Positions 14,001 through 27,200 of a stretch of DNA of 64,000 bases are shown here, one piece after another (position 1 is the first letter of the stretch; every line of letters begins with the position of its first letter). Origin of the DNA: Promerops cafer (Eukaryota; Chordata; Aves; Passeriformes; Nectariniidae); the NCBI GenBank assembly GCA_013398275.1, contig VZSE01002342.1:1343077-1407076 (forward strand). Direction: 5' to 3'. The position numbers and the translations under genes are program-made. The notes beneath the pieces are model-generated. The model made no database searches and was not told where the DNA came from. It saw only the letters and a program-made list of their open reading frames with translations.

Positions 14001-17000
14001 TTACACCCATTGCCTCTCTCTAGGAGTTCTGTGACGTGGAGATCAGAGCTGTGCTGGAAAAGATGTGGTGTAACTGATTATTAAAATATGCATCCTGAAC
14101 CCACTCTCAAAACACACTTCAGGAAGCACTGCTGCTCTTTCCCCTGGGAACCTATTGGCTTGTTCTCAGGTCACCAAAAGATGGTCCTTCTCTCTCCCTG
14201 CTGGCTTAGGCTTTGACCCAGTAAACTACAGTCCCCAACCCCTCTTTCAGACCTGCACCATTGATTTAATTTTGTCTTTTCCAAAAATAAAAAATAGAAA
14301 ATTGAGGAAGTACAAAGCAAAAAGAGTAATCAGAAGGAACATGCAATCTTTCTGATGGTCTCAACACTGAATTAAAGGGCAGAGACTCCCCTGTCACAAT
14401 GTTCTAACAAGCCCAGTTAAAATAAATGTCGCTGCTTGATGTAAAAATGAGAAAAATTTTGCGAACATTGGGAATATTAGACACCTGCTTTAGTGGAGTC
14501 CAAATCAGAGCTTGGAGGCTGTTTCTTTTACAGAGAGATATCAGAGAACTCAAAATGTTTTACAAGAAGAGGCAACTTCTATTCTTTCCATCTCCCAATA
14601 TGAACACCATGTCAGAGGTGATGGTTGTCTACCATCCCAGGGGCACAGCTGAAGGAGAAGGAGCAGGGGCCACATCAGCTGCCCCTCTGAGACAATTGAC
14701 CACTGAGCTGAGGGAGAAGAAGGCTGTGGGAGATTTGGGATATGACTAGAGGAAGCAGTTTAGCATGTTCAGAAAAACAAGATCAGAGCTTTGTTAAAGA
14801 TAAGTGGCGCTTTGAAACCTTTAAGTCAAAATATATATTAAACTCACTAATTGATTAGTGTTGGAGCTGGTAAGGATTTTTTTCCTAAAAGGATTATAAC
14901 ATCTGATCAAAGATGAGTGTGAGGAAATGGCAACGACTGGTTTCTCCTCCCTTCACTGGTCTGATGCACAGCAACTTCTCTTGTAACCCAGACTCATGAA
15001 AGAAGGAGAAAAAAGAAAGGACCCCCTGATTTGAGATACCAACCCCATCCCTAGAGACCTAGGACCTCTATCCATGAATCAGTCCCATGCCAGCAAGTTG
15101 GAGGGCATAAATTTTTTGTCAGGATGAATCAAGGCAGGACATCATGTGAGCATTTTATGCTATGATAGAACCATTTACAGATACATTCAGACCTTGCTCG
15201 TTCCCCTGGAGAATTATCTGCACAAACATAATGGTAGTAATAGTAGTAAAAATCTCCAGGATCTGTTGGGTCCAAAAGAAATCACTTCTAATCCTCCCAG
15301 TCTTCAATTATCCTCTTATTGCTAGGCATAAACCACCCTGTGCTGGTGGGAAAGACAGGACATTTCAGTAATAGCGTGCCCTGCCAAGGCTGATACAAAT
15401 TCTCATTCACATATCAGCTTGTTTCTGTGTAAACCCATGGGCTTTTTTCCATTATGGGCTGCCTTCCAACATCAGGCTGTTGCACTAGCTAGCAAGGAGC
15501 TGAATTCCTAAAAATATTAACAAGAAACATGTCAATGCTCGTGTGTACTCATACCAAGCAGTTCTCATTCCAGAGGCATAACCTTTTTGAACAGAACATC
15601 CTTGGTGGAAAGCCTGTTGGAACAGATGGGGCTATTCACTATCCAGTGCTGGGCACTGTGGCCAAGGACCTGAACCCCTTCATCCCCAAGCTAATCATCC
15701 AACAATCTAATGACTTCAACAGATACAAAATGGTTCCAGAGGCCATATATCTACTCTTGGACACACATAAGCAATCCCTGATGATTTCCATGGCATATTG
15801 CTATTTTTACATCCTCTTCATTTTTCAAGTGTGAAGAGAAGTTATCTAAGAGGCCAACAAAGTGTGACTACAGGATCGATTTCACACAGATTTTTGCAGC
15901 ATGAGATGTATTTGTATGAAGACCTGGCATTATATCCTGACATCTCCCCGGAGACTCATCTACAAATGCTCCTGAGCAACACCTTTTCCTAAAACATTTT
16001 GTAGAGTTCTATTGTACAGCCAAAATCTGCCTGGAACAAATCTTATTCTGTCCCTTCCCTGTAACTGTGACTGGACTCAGCAGCCTATATAACCACCCAG
16101 AATTTCTACGTCTCACTTTTGGACCTTTTAAATCTACAGCAACCCACCCCTGTTTGGCTGGTTCTGACAGCTTAAGTATCCCTGGATTTTTTTCTGCCCC
16201 CTTTCTCACTTTCTTGTCTGCTCTTTGTGCATGAGTGCTTCTCTCACATACCCTGTGGCTACAGCTGCATTTGCCTGTGTCACCCCTCACCAAGTACCCT
16301 CAGGATATAGCTATTATTAATTGTTTGCCACGCCTTGTACAAGGAACCCTTCTTTGAGGACAAACCCCATACTGAACCTAGACAAGACAAAAGAGGATAT
16401 CAGCTCCTCCCTGAGTTAGTGTCTTAAAGTGAGAGCTTCTGCAAAGAGGTTCCTCTGCACATCAGTCAAAGAATGAAAATATCTGTGAGGGTTTTACAAG
16501 ATGTGAAGGAATTTGGAATGGCTCAAACAATAAAATGGAAATGCAGTTAGTATTTCGGATGAGCCATCTTTCAGTCATTGTGTTTGAATTATTTCATGTT
16601 TTCATCCATCATATGATGACTTTGTCAAAACAAGAAAAAATATATAAGTGTAACATTCGTGGTAGAAAAACAATATATTTCGATGTGGTCTAATGCCAAG
16701 GGGGAAATTTATCAACAAGAAGAAAGTTACGCTGTTGCCAGATGGCTGGTCCTATAAGTTGACCCAATTAAACTAACATGAAAGGCTCTTTTTACACTAT
16801 TTTCTCCAATGTAAAAATAACTTCTTATAGTTTGAAATACATTTGTTCCAAATGTTTCTAAAAGGCTGAATGTATGGCAGGGTCCACAGCATTTATTGGC
16901 AGCAAGAGTGATAACTGCAAAAAGCTGTGTAACCACCTTTTACTTCCTGAGCTTTGAGGCCAAATTCTGTCACAAAATGAAGTGAAATGGCACGCCAGAC

Positions 17001-17600
17001 ACTAGTGAATCAAACAATACTTGGGCTGACATAGGCATCATACTCTGCACGAAAACCTCAAAACAAGTCCCCTAGCTCAGTGTCCTGCATTGTTCATAAG
17101 TTGTAATTCATATGATTAACAATTCTGCCGTTGCTGCTTTAAAACAAAACCAAAATGCATTTCTGAGAGGATATATTTATCATACCTGGGGCTTGGCAAA
17201 ATAAGTATTATTCACTCTTAGGTTTATAAATTCTCTGAGATAATTTCAATGTGGAAAAGCAAAACCTTTTTCCAATATAGACATTTATTCTATTTACATT
17301 TCTGTCAGCCCTAGAATTCTGCAAAGCAGAATACAGTTTCCCTGGAGTACAGCCCAGTGAAGAATTGGTGAATAGTTTATATTTTATAACAGTGCCTTAA
17401 TTCTCTGTTATTAGCTATGCATTTGGAATAGGACATTTCCTGAGTCCTCATTTACTGCCATGGTATTATAACACTAAATCAAGCTTTAGGTTTTTGTTTG
17501 CTTGTTGCTTTGGGAATTTTACTCATTTAAAGGTATATTGCTCTGCTACATGGAGAGGAGGAAAGAGGCAAAGAACAAAAGACTTTCATTTTAAAGAAGG
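11071..17600. other. noncoding stretch, no gene recognised
   Basis: Several frames of 100-136 codons occur (for example minus-strand frames at 11566-11976 and 12468-12878), but they overlap frames on the other strand and match no family I know. The stretch 12720-12800 contains clustered AT-rich regulatory-looking words, including attgtgcaat, a C/EBP-type half-palindrome. The only repeat structure I can define is the duplication at 11802-11837, listed separately. Confidence 0.65.
11802..11837. repeat. 18-bp tandem duplication, two copies
   Basis: The unit gtggaaacctgaggccac is present twice head to tail (11802-11819 and 11820-11837) without mismatch. The unit length is a multiple of three, so it repeats a six-residue peptide in any frame crossing it, but no real gene is supported here. 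Perfect identity suggests a recent replication-slippage event. Confidence 0.95.
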
Positions 17601-17620
17601 AATTACAGTATTAGACGTTG

Positions 17621-17690
17621 CATTACATGTACATGTGTAATAGAAAAAATACATGTAATACGTACCACCTTGCATGTGTAATTTAATTTG
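17621..17690. repeat. cluster of ACATGT/TACATGT words with a 12-bp palindrome
   Basis: At 17625-17636 the sequence acatgtacatgt is a perfect palindrome. Related words (tacatgtaatac, gcatgtgtaat) follow within 50 bases, so the segment looks like a degenerate local repeat. It may be simple AT-rich low-complexity sequence. No binding-site meaning is claimed. Confidence 0.55.
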
Positions 17691-20600
17691 TATGAGGATT
17701 TTCTCTTCTCAAAAATTAATTATTATTTCCTTTAGTGTTCTATTAAAGAATCAACAGTAATTTAAAATCATTAAAATGACTCTTACTGTAGATGTGCATG
17801 CAGAAAGGGAGTTGCACAGGACTTTTTTAGCAGAAATAAATACTGTGTCAATCAAAGTAGATTTCTCCCATGATATTTTATTTTAAACACAACATTTGGG
17901 AGGGTTTGGATTTAAGCACGTTGGATTTCTTTTACTTTGGATGTGTTCATTTTTTTCTTCCTTTTTCTGTAGCCTGCATTCTTTTGGAGTGTCAGGAGCT
18001 GCAATTTGTTTCACTAAAGCCAAAAATGTGGTTTTGCTTTGTATACTTAGCACTAGTTTCTATGTAAGATACACACTGGACAAATCTCAAGTAAAGGTCT
18101 CTTCCAGCAGAAGGTCAGACGCTTGGTGCCTTTTCCATATGTTCTGAACTGTGTTGCTGGCTGGCTGTGTGTTGAAAAGGAGCTTTGAGAAAGAAATCAG
18201 TCCTCCTTGCACATCTGGAAATGTTGATGGTCAGTTAGATTTTAAAGCATTATGGTCATTCTCCACAGCAAAGATTCAACATACCTTCAAGGCAAAAGCA
18301 GTGATTTCCAAATGCTCATGACATTCCAGTGGTCATTTGAAATGAAGAAAGAATGGATTTTAAAAACCTAACAAGTGACCTTACACCCCTCAGGGTGCCC
18401 CTGCCAGTGTCTAAACTTTTACACTGCTATTGCAGTAAGACAAAACACTTTTGTTGTTGTTTTTTAGAGTGAATTCAAATTGTCAGTATTATTTACATCA
18501 CAAGGCTCATCCTGAAAAAGATTAAGGAAAAAAGAAGACAAGAAAACATTCTCAGGCAAGAAGCAAGCCCTGTTTTCCTTAAGAAAAGGAATAAACAAAT
18601 TGTGCTGTACATTCCTAGCTAAATGGTAAAGATACTTTGTTTTTAAAAATAAGACTATCTATGGAGACAAAACATCTCTTATTCATGAAGTACTGAGTCT
18701 TATGTATGTGGGTCTTATAAAATCTTCCTTCTCAAGAAAGTACTGCATGTTTGTCTGGTCTCCTGGAATACAGAGAAGGGACATATGGTGAGCATTTTTG
18801 GACCATCAATCAGATTCTAGTTCATCAGTCAAATCTGTGCAATGCAAACACTGACCTAAAGAGCAAGGTTGTTTCATTATATTTTATAAGTGTAGTTTGT
18901 AGTATTATTTACTTTCAGATTCTACGCTGGAAGTATTTTAAATTTCTCAGTGTGAGAGTTTTACCATCTGACATCACTTCAAGAAGAATAGTTTTCCTGA
19001 AAAGAATGGATAAACACCTCTAAAAATCAAGTTCCCCTGCATCTGAAAGCATAATTGCAGAGATAGTCAAAATAACTTGTCACCTTAGTTAACTGTTGGT
19101 TGACTCAAGACCCTCTGTACTTTCCCAAAGACTTTGTATTTCACACCAGGATTGGTGATTCTCACTTCCTTTTGCTTGGTCTGCTTGTTGGGTTCTTTTG
19201 TGTTTGACATCTAAGTGATATTCCTGAAAAGATTTTGTCTTAGTCTGAATCTTTGCAGCAAATTTTCTGCAAATTTGTTCATCTGGTTTTTCAGTATCAA
19301 GAGACCTACAAATGAGTATAGAGCTTTCATGTTACAGGAAATCAATGGCTATAATTTGCAGTCAAATGAAGTGAGATAAATGCAACACAAGCAGGTGGTT
19401 TGGGAGTGGCCTGAACCCCACACCCTGGGAGATGTGAGGTGTTTGCTCAGGCTGCTTCTACTTGGCACCAGTGTTATATTCCCTGCATGTAAGATAAACT
19501 CTCCTAAACCCTTGCAATTTAGATATGTGCAGGTCTTGCAGGCTTGAGGCCAAATTCAGAATTTGACTTGTGAAAATCTTGATGTATTGGATTAAGTGCT
19601 GCTGACTTGCCACACTGTGGAGAAGTTTATAAGGCTCTTTATAAAGCTTATCTTCCACTGTAAGTTTAACAAGTAGCATGAAACTGGAGGCATGGAGGCT
19701 CTGCTACCTGGCCATAGCTGCAAAGAGTGGAGCAGTGCCCCACTGTGTAGGCAATCTCTTTGGCCTCAGCATTAACGCATGCAAAGTTGGCATGAAAAGC
19801 ATCAGAACTCTATAGTCTTCCATTTGTGCCACTTCCAGTGGACATAAATTCCAGGTGAGAGTTTTCTAAGGCACAGTGTTTGCTTTGGATCTTGGAACAG
19901 AAAGGTAATGTCAGCTAGACACTGAAGGAGTAACTCCCTCCCCTTTTCTAAAGACCCTGGTTTAAGGGTCAGGCTCTCTTGTTCCTCTCTCCATTTCCGT
20001 TTTTATATATTAAATAATCACCTATTAAAAACGAAGTTTACAGAATGTTTAAAAATCTCTGAAAATAACCCTTAAATTATGAAAGAAACTGTTCAAACAC
20101 TGTATAAACTGTATTTTAAAGTGACCAGTTGTGGTAAATGATTTGGAAAATAGATAAACAAGATGGGTATTTTTTTTTGGCATGCTAGGCCAGTTGTTTG
20201 TGAAACATTCTTCAAAACCTCTTGAGAAAATGCTGAGAGACATCATGGAGCAGCAAGGAAGCATGAGGCTCCACAGGGCAGGCAGAGTGGAAGACGACAC
20301 CAGCAAGATTCTCTGGAACAGTTGCTTTGGGGTCTGAGCCCAGACCACAAATTGCAAAAGAAACCTCTAGGAAGTCAAGGGAAACACAGTCCAGTAAATT
20401 AATCTGAGAGCAGATCTTTCCCAATGCTAAAACTAGCTGTGTAGGGTATAGCTTGGGTGGTGGTGAGGTAGCAAGAAGCTCACCCTGGGCCCCAGTGACC
20501 AGCTTTGGCCTGTGTGACTCTCAGAGCTGGCATGTCCAGTCTAGATGTGCCTACAACAGAAGCCATGGGGTAGGGATGGTCATGGCATCCTGTAGATATT

Positions 20601-23600
20601 CCCAGAGGCTTGTATTTCAGGTGATCTCCTCCTTTACAAGCTAAGGATTGATTTTAAGGGGCTTTAGTGTAATAGGCTTAGCTCTGGCCATGTTTAATCC
20701 ATTAATCTTTTTGACATGCATTAGTTTGCTAAGAGGCAAGACAAATTCAGGACGACAGTGAAAAGGAGACCACATTCAAGTAGTAATTGTTCCCATGTCA
20801 AAGACTGAGCATGAAGCTATGCTAATCTGCATAAAGCTAAGAGATTCCTTTAAAAGTTAAGCATAACCAGGAACGCTGTTAATATCTCAGACATTACTTT
20901 ATTTCAGATATGGCACATAGATCTGAGCTAAATTAAAAGCAATTCATTTTCAGCTCTGATTCACCTCTGGGATTTCCTGAGTGTCCAGCATCTCCAGCCG
21001 GACTAGCCTTGTCACTAGCCACCCTGGTGCCAAAGCCATTGCTACTGCCACACAAGGCCAGCAGGTAAATTCTTGAGACATGGGTGAGATTTCCAAATAT
21101 AACTCTGGGACACTTCCTATTATCAAGGATCCAACCATTTAACAAAGAGCAGATTACAGATATTAATCACACCGAAGTAAACAGACGATGTTCTTGGTTA
21201 CAGTGTAGTGCCTGTGCTGACTCAGGGCTTGTAAATGTGTTATGCTCAGACCTTGCTCCTTCAGCTGTACTTTACACTTCTCCTGCTGCCAGTAAAGCCC
21301 AGTTCCCTTGAGTAACATCCACATTTATGCTAGTAAAATTGATTTTAAATTAAATTCTGTGACACAAGCAGACAAAAGCAAAAGCATGAGAAGACAGAGG
21401 GCAAGACTGTGAATTTGTTATCCTGGAGGTGACTGTCAGCCACTTGTGACTTTTAGTCCCATGCCTCCAGAGCAGGGATTGTGTGCAGGACAGGTTGGCT
21501 TCTTCATCAGGCAGTGCTCCGTTCTGCCCAGGACATGCCTGCTACACCACCACAAACTCCATCCCATGCACAGTCTCTCATCAGAGCCTTGATCACTTTG
21601 GTGCTTGCGCATCAGTGTGACAAGGTGGGTACCTGCTGAAAAGTGAGACGAGTCAGGTTTCTTGGTACAGCAGATTGAGAGTAGGACTCTGTTCAGCTGA
21701 CAAGACTAGAGGATTTGAGTTCCTTCAAACTGAGGAGACAGCCAGATCTCAAGGGAGGGGGAACAGAAAGTGGCAGGGCTTTTGCTGCTTTGTCTCTTGC
21801 CATCCTTTAAAAGAGGGAAGCAGCTTCCAGTACTTTGCAAAGGGTTGTCATGCCCATGGCAGTCAGGAGCACAATGCGAGCCTCAGCATACTTGGTCTCC
21901 CAGGGGACTTCAGCAGAGGAACTTCTAGTCCTGCATCTAAGTGCAGCCAAAGCCCTGGGCACTACGGGGAAAGTACAGTAGCCCTAAGAGCTGGGCGAAC
22001 CTGAAGAAAAGGCCTATGTCATTTGGGTGCTTCTAGGCCGGGAGACTAGCTGAGCAGGATCTTTCTCATATTGGACTTGGGGCTTCCTACTCAAGTTGTA
22101 AGAGCTCCTCCATCAATCTGATCATAGGAGACTTGTCTAAGACAGAACAAGCAACTCTTGCCTCATCTGTTCCTGTGATGCCCAGCACAGCTGATGGTCT
22201 TTTCTCTCTGGGCTGAGCGGGACAAGTTGCTGTGGCTGGGTATTGCAAGAGGCACACAACTCACTCATGGAGGCATCACACAGCAACCCCCAACACCATA
22301 CTGAGAGGCAGAAAAAGCTGACTTATGTGTCTCAGTCCAGCTCAAGAACAGGCAACAAAGTCCCAGCAAACCAATGGAGAGGAGCATTATCACCTCATAC
22401 CTGAGCCCCATTCCCATATCCTGAGTACAGTACAGTCCATCCTTGCAGAAAACCACCTCTTCATTCCAGTGTCTAAGAAAAAGACACTATGTGGCTAACA
22501 TTGTTGTGTTTCTACTTTGACAGGAGAACAAACACCTCCAAAGTACAGTAAAAACTCCAGGATAACACTGCTTCTTTCTGTGAGCTGGGAAGAAGACCAC
22601 ATGCCTCACGCTCAATCCTTGTCAAACAAAACTTCATGTACAGCAACGCAACATCATTTCTTGTTTCTCCCAGTGCAAGAAGGTTCCTATTTGCTTCATT
22701 ATCAGACATTATTTCTTGGCTTTGATACTGTTCCCAGTTAAGTCAAAAGGTTTTTTTCTTTAACTCTGATGTAGCAGCATTATACCCATTTCGTACTTGC
22801 ACTCTTCAAGAGAGATTTCTTATAACTCTTAGGGAATAATGTGCCTAGAGAATTATGGCTGCTCTGATTTTTGGTTTGTCTGTGTTACATATACGTTTAG
22901 TTTAGCTATGTTTCAGACACCTCATACAAAACCCACAGGCATTTGATAATTGAAACACCTACAGAATTCAAAAGTTGTAATACCTTCTTGAAAAAATGTA
23001 TCACTGAATTTTGTCAGAGCTTGACTATTAGCCATTAACTTTCCAGCTGGATGCCAAAAATTTTAAAGAACATATCATATCAACAAATTAAGCAGGCAGT
23101 AATTTTTAATAGTCATTAATTAAATGTTTCATAGACAAAGCACTGAAAAATGGTGAGACATTCCGGCAGCAGATACAAAAACATTCATCCTTTAACAAGG
23201 ACACATTAGTTAGCCAGCCAGCTTTGAAAATAGATTGACTGTAGCTGTTTTTTTAAAACAGTTCTGAAAAGACTGTGAGCACATCTGCTGCATGTTAAAC
23301 TGGAAAAATCTGGCACCTGAAGAACTGTTACATACAATGTAAGGACTGTCAGACCCTGCAATGTATCCCACACCGAGAACTCTGTGTGATGTAAAGCAGG
23401 TGATGTCAGACTCAAGAAGCAATGTTAGACTCTGGATACAGCACATAGTAGAAATTTGACATGCTGTTTAGGGGGAACGCAGGCAAAGCAGCTTGCTTAA
23501 GCTGTGACTTCTGAAGCAGGATTTAAGGTTTGGAAACAATCTGTGACCCATCCTTTAATTTATGCCGATGGGAAAAAGGGGCCACTGTCCCCTGTTCCTG

Positions 23601-26600
23601 CTTTGCACTGACTGCTGGATAAAGCCTCTGCACCTCCTTCTGTAGGCAGTGTGGGTGGAGAGCTGGCTCCTGGGTGGGAAGTAGGACCAGCAAGCCAGCA
23701 GGTCCTCCTTCGAGTCATGCAAAGAGCTGGCAGGGCTGCCTTTGCCTAGAGGAGGGGATCCTGGAAGCAGATGTGATTCAGCTGCTAATGATTGAGCTGT
23801 ACCTAAAACAGAGCTTGTAGCAGAGCTTCATTTTAACTCTTGGATTGCTGGTCTCCTAAAACATTCATGTACATCACCTGCTTCTCCCTGTAAGGGGAGA
23901 ACAGTCTCTGCTGTCCACTGGGATGCTGGAGGTAGGAAGGAGTCTGACAAAAACAGGGAGCTTTTTATCCTGATCTGGCCAGCAGCAGCCCAGAGCAGCT
24001 CCAGATTCCCTGCCTCTGCACTCCAGGGACAGAGCTTTCCATCTGGGCAGCTGGTGTCCTAGCAGACCCTAAGTCTGGCTGGTTTCTCACCCAATGCACA
24101 CACTTTGAGACACTGTAGGTGACAGCCCTGAGCATCTCAGGCTGTGCATGTCCCCTCCAGCAGGCAGGCAGGCAGCAGAGGAGCCAAGCACTCTCTCTGG
24201 ATGGCACAGAAGGAACAGAGATGTGCATGGCAAGGGGTGAGCCTCAGGATGCAATAGCGAGAGGGAGAGAAACAGGATGGAGGTCTGGGTGTTTCCCAGA
24301 GTGGGTGCCAGAAAATCCAGGTTTCCCTTGCTGATTTCTATGCTGCATCTGCTCATCACCAACAAATCCTGCAGCATTCAATAAACTGGGCTTTGAGTTC
24401 CCATAAGAAATTTAGGAGGGGGAGAAGAAAAGGAATGGGGTCTTCTGAGGGTAGCCCAACTTTGTTCTGAGTTTACTGAAGTGTATTTTGGGACAAGCAG
24501 GCTAAACAGGGGACAGAGCCCTGACCACAAAATAGCTAAAAGCCCTTTCACAGATTTTACAAAGGGAATGGTCTGGGAAAGTTTTAGAAAATGAGAAAAT
24601 TATGCAACTTTCTCTTAGAGCTGGAAAATACTATAATATATGTATAATGTGTGTTGACTATAATGATTGTTGGTTGTGACTCATCAGCCACATAAACTTC
24701 TGTTACCTCGAATCTTCCATGAAATGGGGGGAAAGAGAAACAGGGAAAGTCATCAACAAAGATTTGTTTTCTGTGTATTTTGTTTCTTCTGTCTTTTCCA
24801 GTCTTTCTTTCCTAGGATCCGTACACAGAACTGTATAATTAAATGGAAGTACTTGTCATGAAAATACTACAGCGGGCTAGCAGCCATCTACTGCAATGTC
24901 TAAAGACCTCTTAGAGGATGAAAGGTAGGGCAGGGAAGTGCAGCTTTGTTTAGCTCTGTTTTCATTGTGTGCAAATTTTAATTTTCTTCTGTATTTTTTC
25001 CTTGATTGTTTTATTTGGGTGGTTTGTTCCTACTACATCCTGGGGCTTTTTGCTTCCCCTAAGTAACACCTGCTGTTGAGAAATCTCTGTAACATATATG
25101 CTACACTCCTGTGTTTAAGTATTTATTAAGTCTAATGGAAATCATTTGCTTTGGGTGGTCCTCACTGCATACATTAATTTCCATACAGCACTCTACAAGA
25201 AGCCAAGAGTAGAGTAGGCCCCACAAAATGTGCTCTGCCAAGCAAGCATGTTAACAGGGTTTTGAACAAGCCAATGCTCTGTTAAGATCAATGGTTTGGT
25301 TCACAGGGATATCCTATTCATATTCCTGCCAGTCACAGATTGCTATGTGTAGCTGTTAACCCAGTAAGAAAGAGGGCAGCCTGCCAGGCTATGGGATGCA
25401 GAAAAGCTATCGTGGGGCTGTGCTGCTCTGGCACCAGGAAGCAGTGAGGAGCCCACACCAAGCCAAGTGGGTTGGAACATGTTGATAGCACAAGTGCCAA
25501 ACCTCTTAACAGAGAGAAACCCTGGGGAAGCCAAGCCTCTCCAACATAGCTTTCTTCCCTCCCCAACGTTACTTTCAGTCTTATCTGGCTCAGATTCAGG
25601 AACCGGTTTTCATTCAGTTATTATTTCAAGTAGACCCAAGAGAACTTCTCAGGCATCTGAGTCATTTGTATGTAAGTGCCCTGGGAAGGCAATGCAGAAC
25701 CAAAGCACCACGGGCACAGTACTGGGCAACACCCCCAACCCAGGAGCTCTCCTGGAAGAGTCCTGCACCACAGGAGCTGGATCAGGCAGGGGAGGAGCTG
25801 GCTGCCCCTGCAAACGTGCTGAGTGTCAGCAACCCCCTTCCCATCAGGGGGCTGAGGGAAAGGGCTGACACTGCCTCAACATTATCTCACTGATCAGCCA
25901 GCCCACGAGCTGCGTGGGATTTACCAGTACACAGAACTGAGGAAAATCAGGCCATGCTTAGCCAACTCAGCAGGAACACAGGAAGTTTTCAAGAGCAGAA
26001 GCCTTTTCTAAAATAGTGTTAAAATATAAAATATTAAAAACTGGAAATTTATTATTTACTGGAAATATACTATATATTATAGTGCTGGGGACTACACAGT
26101 TACCCCTAAAATTTCCTGCCTAAGCTCAGCTTCACCCAGGACATGAAAAACCTGTCCTGTCTGGTGATTTTTGCTGAACTGAAGCATTGCCCCTTCACAA
26201 TGCACTGTGAATTTGATGTAGGTATTTGCATTTTCTCAACATGCTGCCTGTCACTAGTGCTGTCTTGCTGTCATCCCCCAGGCAAAAGAGGGAAGCCATG
26301 GTCTCTCTGTGGTCATACTGTCTCACCAGTAAGGCCAGTGAAGTAGATGTGACCCTGTAATTTTCTTCTGCTCTTGCCATCGTGGAAAATAATCATACCA
26401 GAATTGTAGCCACACCGAACCACTCCTCATTTCTGATTTCTCTTCTCTGAGCAGATAAGAATGACCTAGGGCCTCTTAGTGTGTTTTACATCAAAGACTG
26501 ATGAAGAGTCCTGACAGCCTTGATGTCACTGCTGTAAATAAACCATTAATCACACTGCCATTCCAGGGAACAGCCTTCTCCCAGAGGGCATGAACCTCCT

Positions 26601-27060
26601 TCGGGTCACTAATATAAACCACATCTCCACTAATCCGGTGGGGTGGGCTAATGTCAGGGCTTTCAAGGTGGGCTGGCTCTGTCAGGGGGACACTCCATTA
26701 CTCTCGTTGTAGTGCACAGGTCATTGTTATGGTTCCAGTGAATTGTAAATGGTCAATTCATGGAGAGAAAGCTATAATGAACTGGATAATGTGCATTGCA
26801 GAAGGAGTTACAGTAAGAAGTGGAAAGAATAGAAGGCTCGTTGTACTGTTTAAACTTCTGCTTTGGAGTTGAGTACTGCATGAAAAATTAATATAGAGGT
26901 ACAAGAGAAACAATAGGGTCAGTGATCTAGCAGACAACCAGAGCAGTGTGGTTCTAGTACATACTGCAGAGCCTAATACCGTGAATAACAAAAATTATTA
27001 AAAACTGATCTAATTTTAAAATCCATGCCAGGCCACTGTCTTGCCAGCACTGCTCTTCAG
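17691..27060. other. noncoding stretch, no gene recognised
   Basis: No exon is supported. Splice-acceptor-like tracts occur at about 17950-17972 on plus and at 18514-18545 on minus; the latter is described in the findings. The 20640-20900 segment is rich in homeodomain and POU-like words. The 25700-25870 segment is GC-richer, with short overlapping frames. A CAGG microsatellite of about four units lies at 24161-24175. No named repeat family was recognised. Confidence 0.6.
24161..24175. repeat. CAGG tetranucleotide microsatellite
   Basis: The sequence caggcaggcaggcag gives just under four tandem CAGG units. It is short and has no coding meaning that I can support. Confidence 0.85.
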
Positions 27061-27200
27061 TAAGATTGTCAGTGGAAATAACATATTTTACACATATAAA
27101 CAAGCATTAAATATATATAAAATGCATGTTATTGTATATAACACATTATAGGTATTATATATTTACACACACATATATATCAAAATAGCATATTAATGAG
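27061..27200. repeat. AT-rich low-complexity tract
   Basis: The segment is dominated by TATA/ATAT and short CA runs (for example the acacacacatatatat string near 27168). It behaves as simple sequence and is probably a decayed (TA)n/(CA)n microsatellite. Confidence 0.7.
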
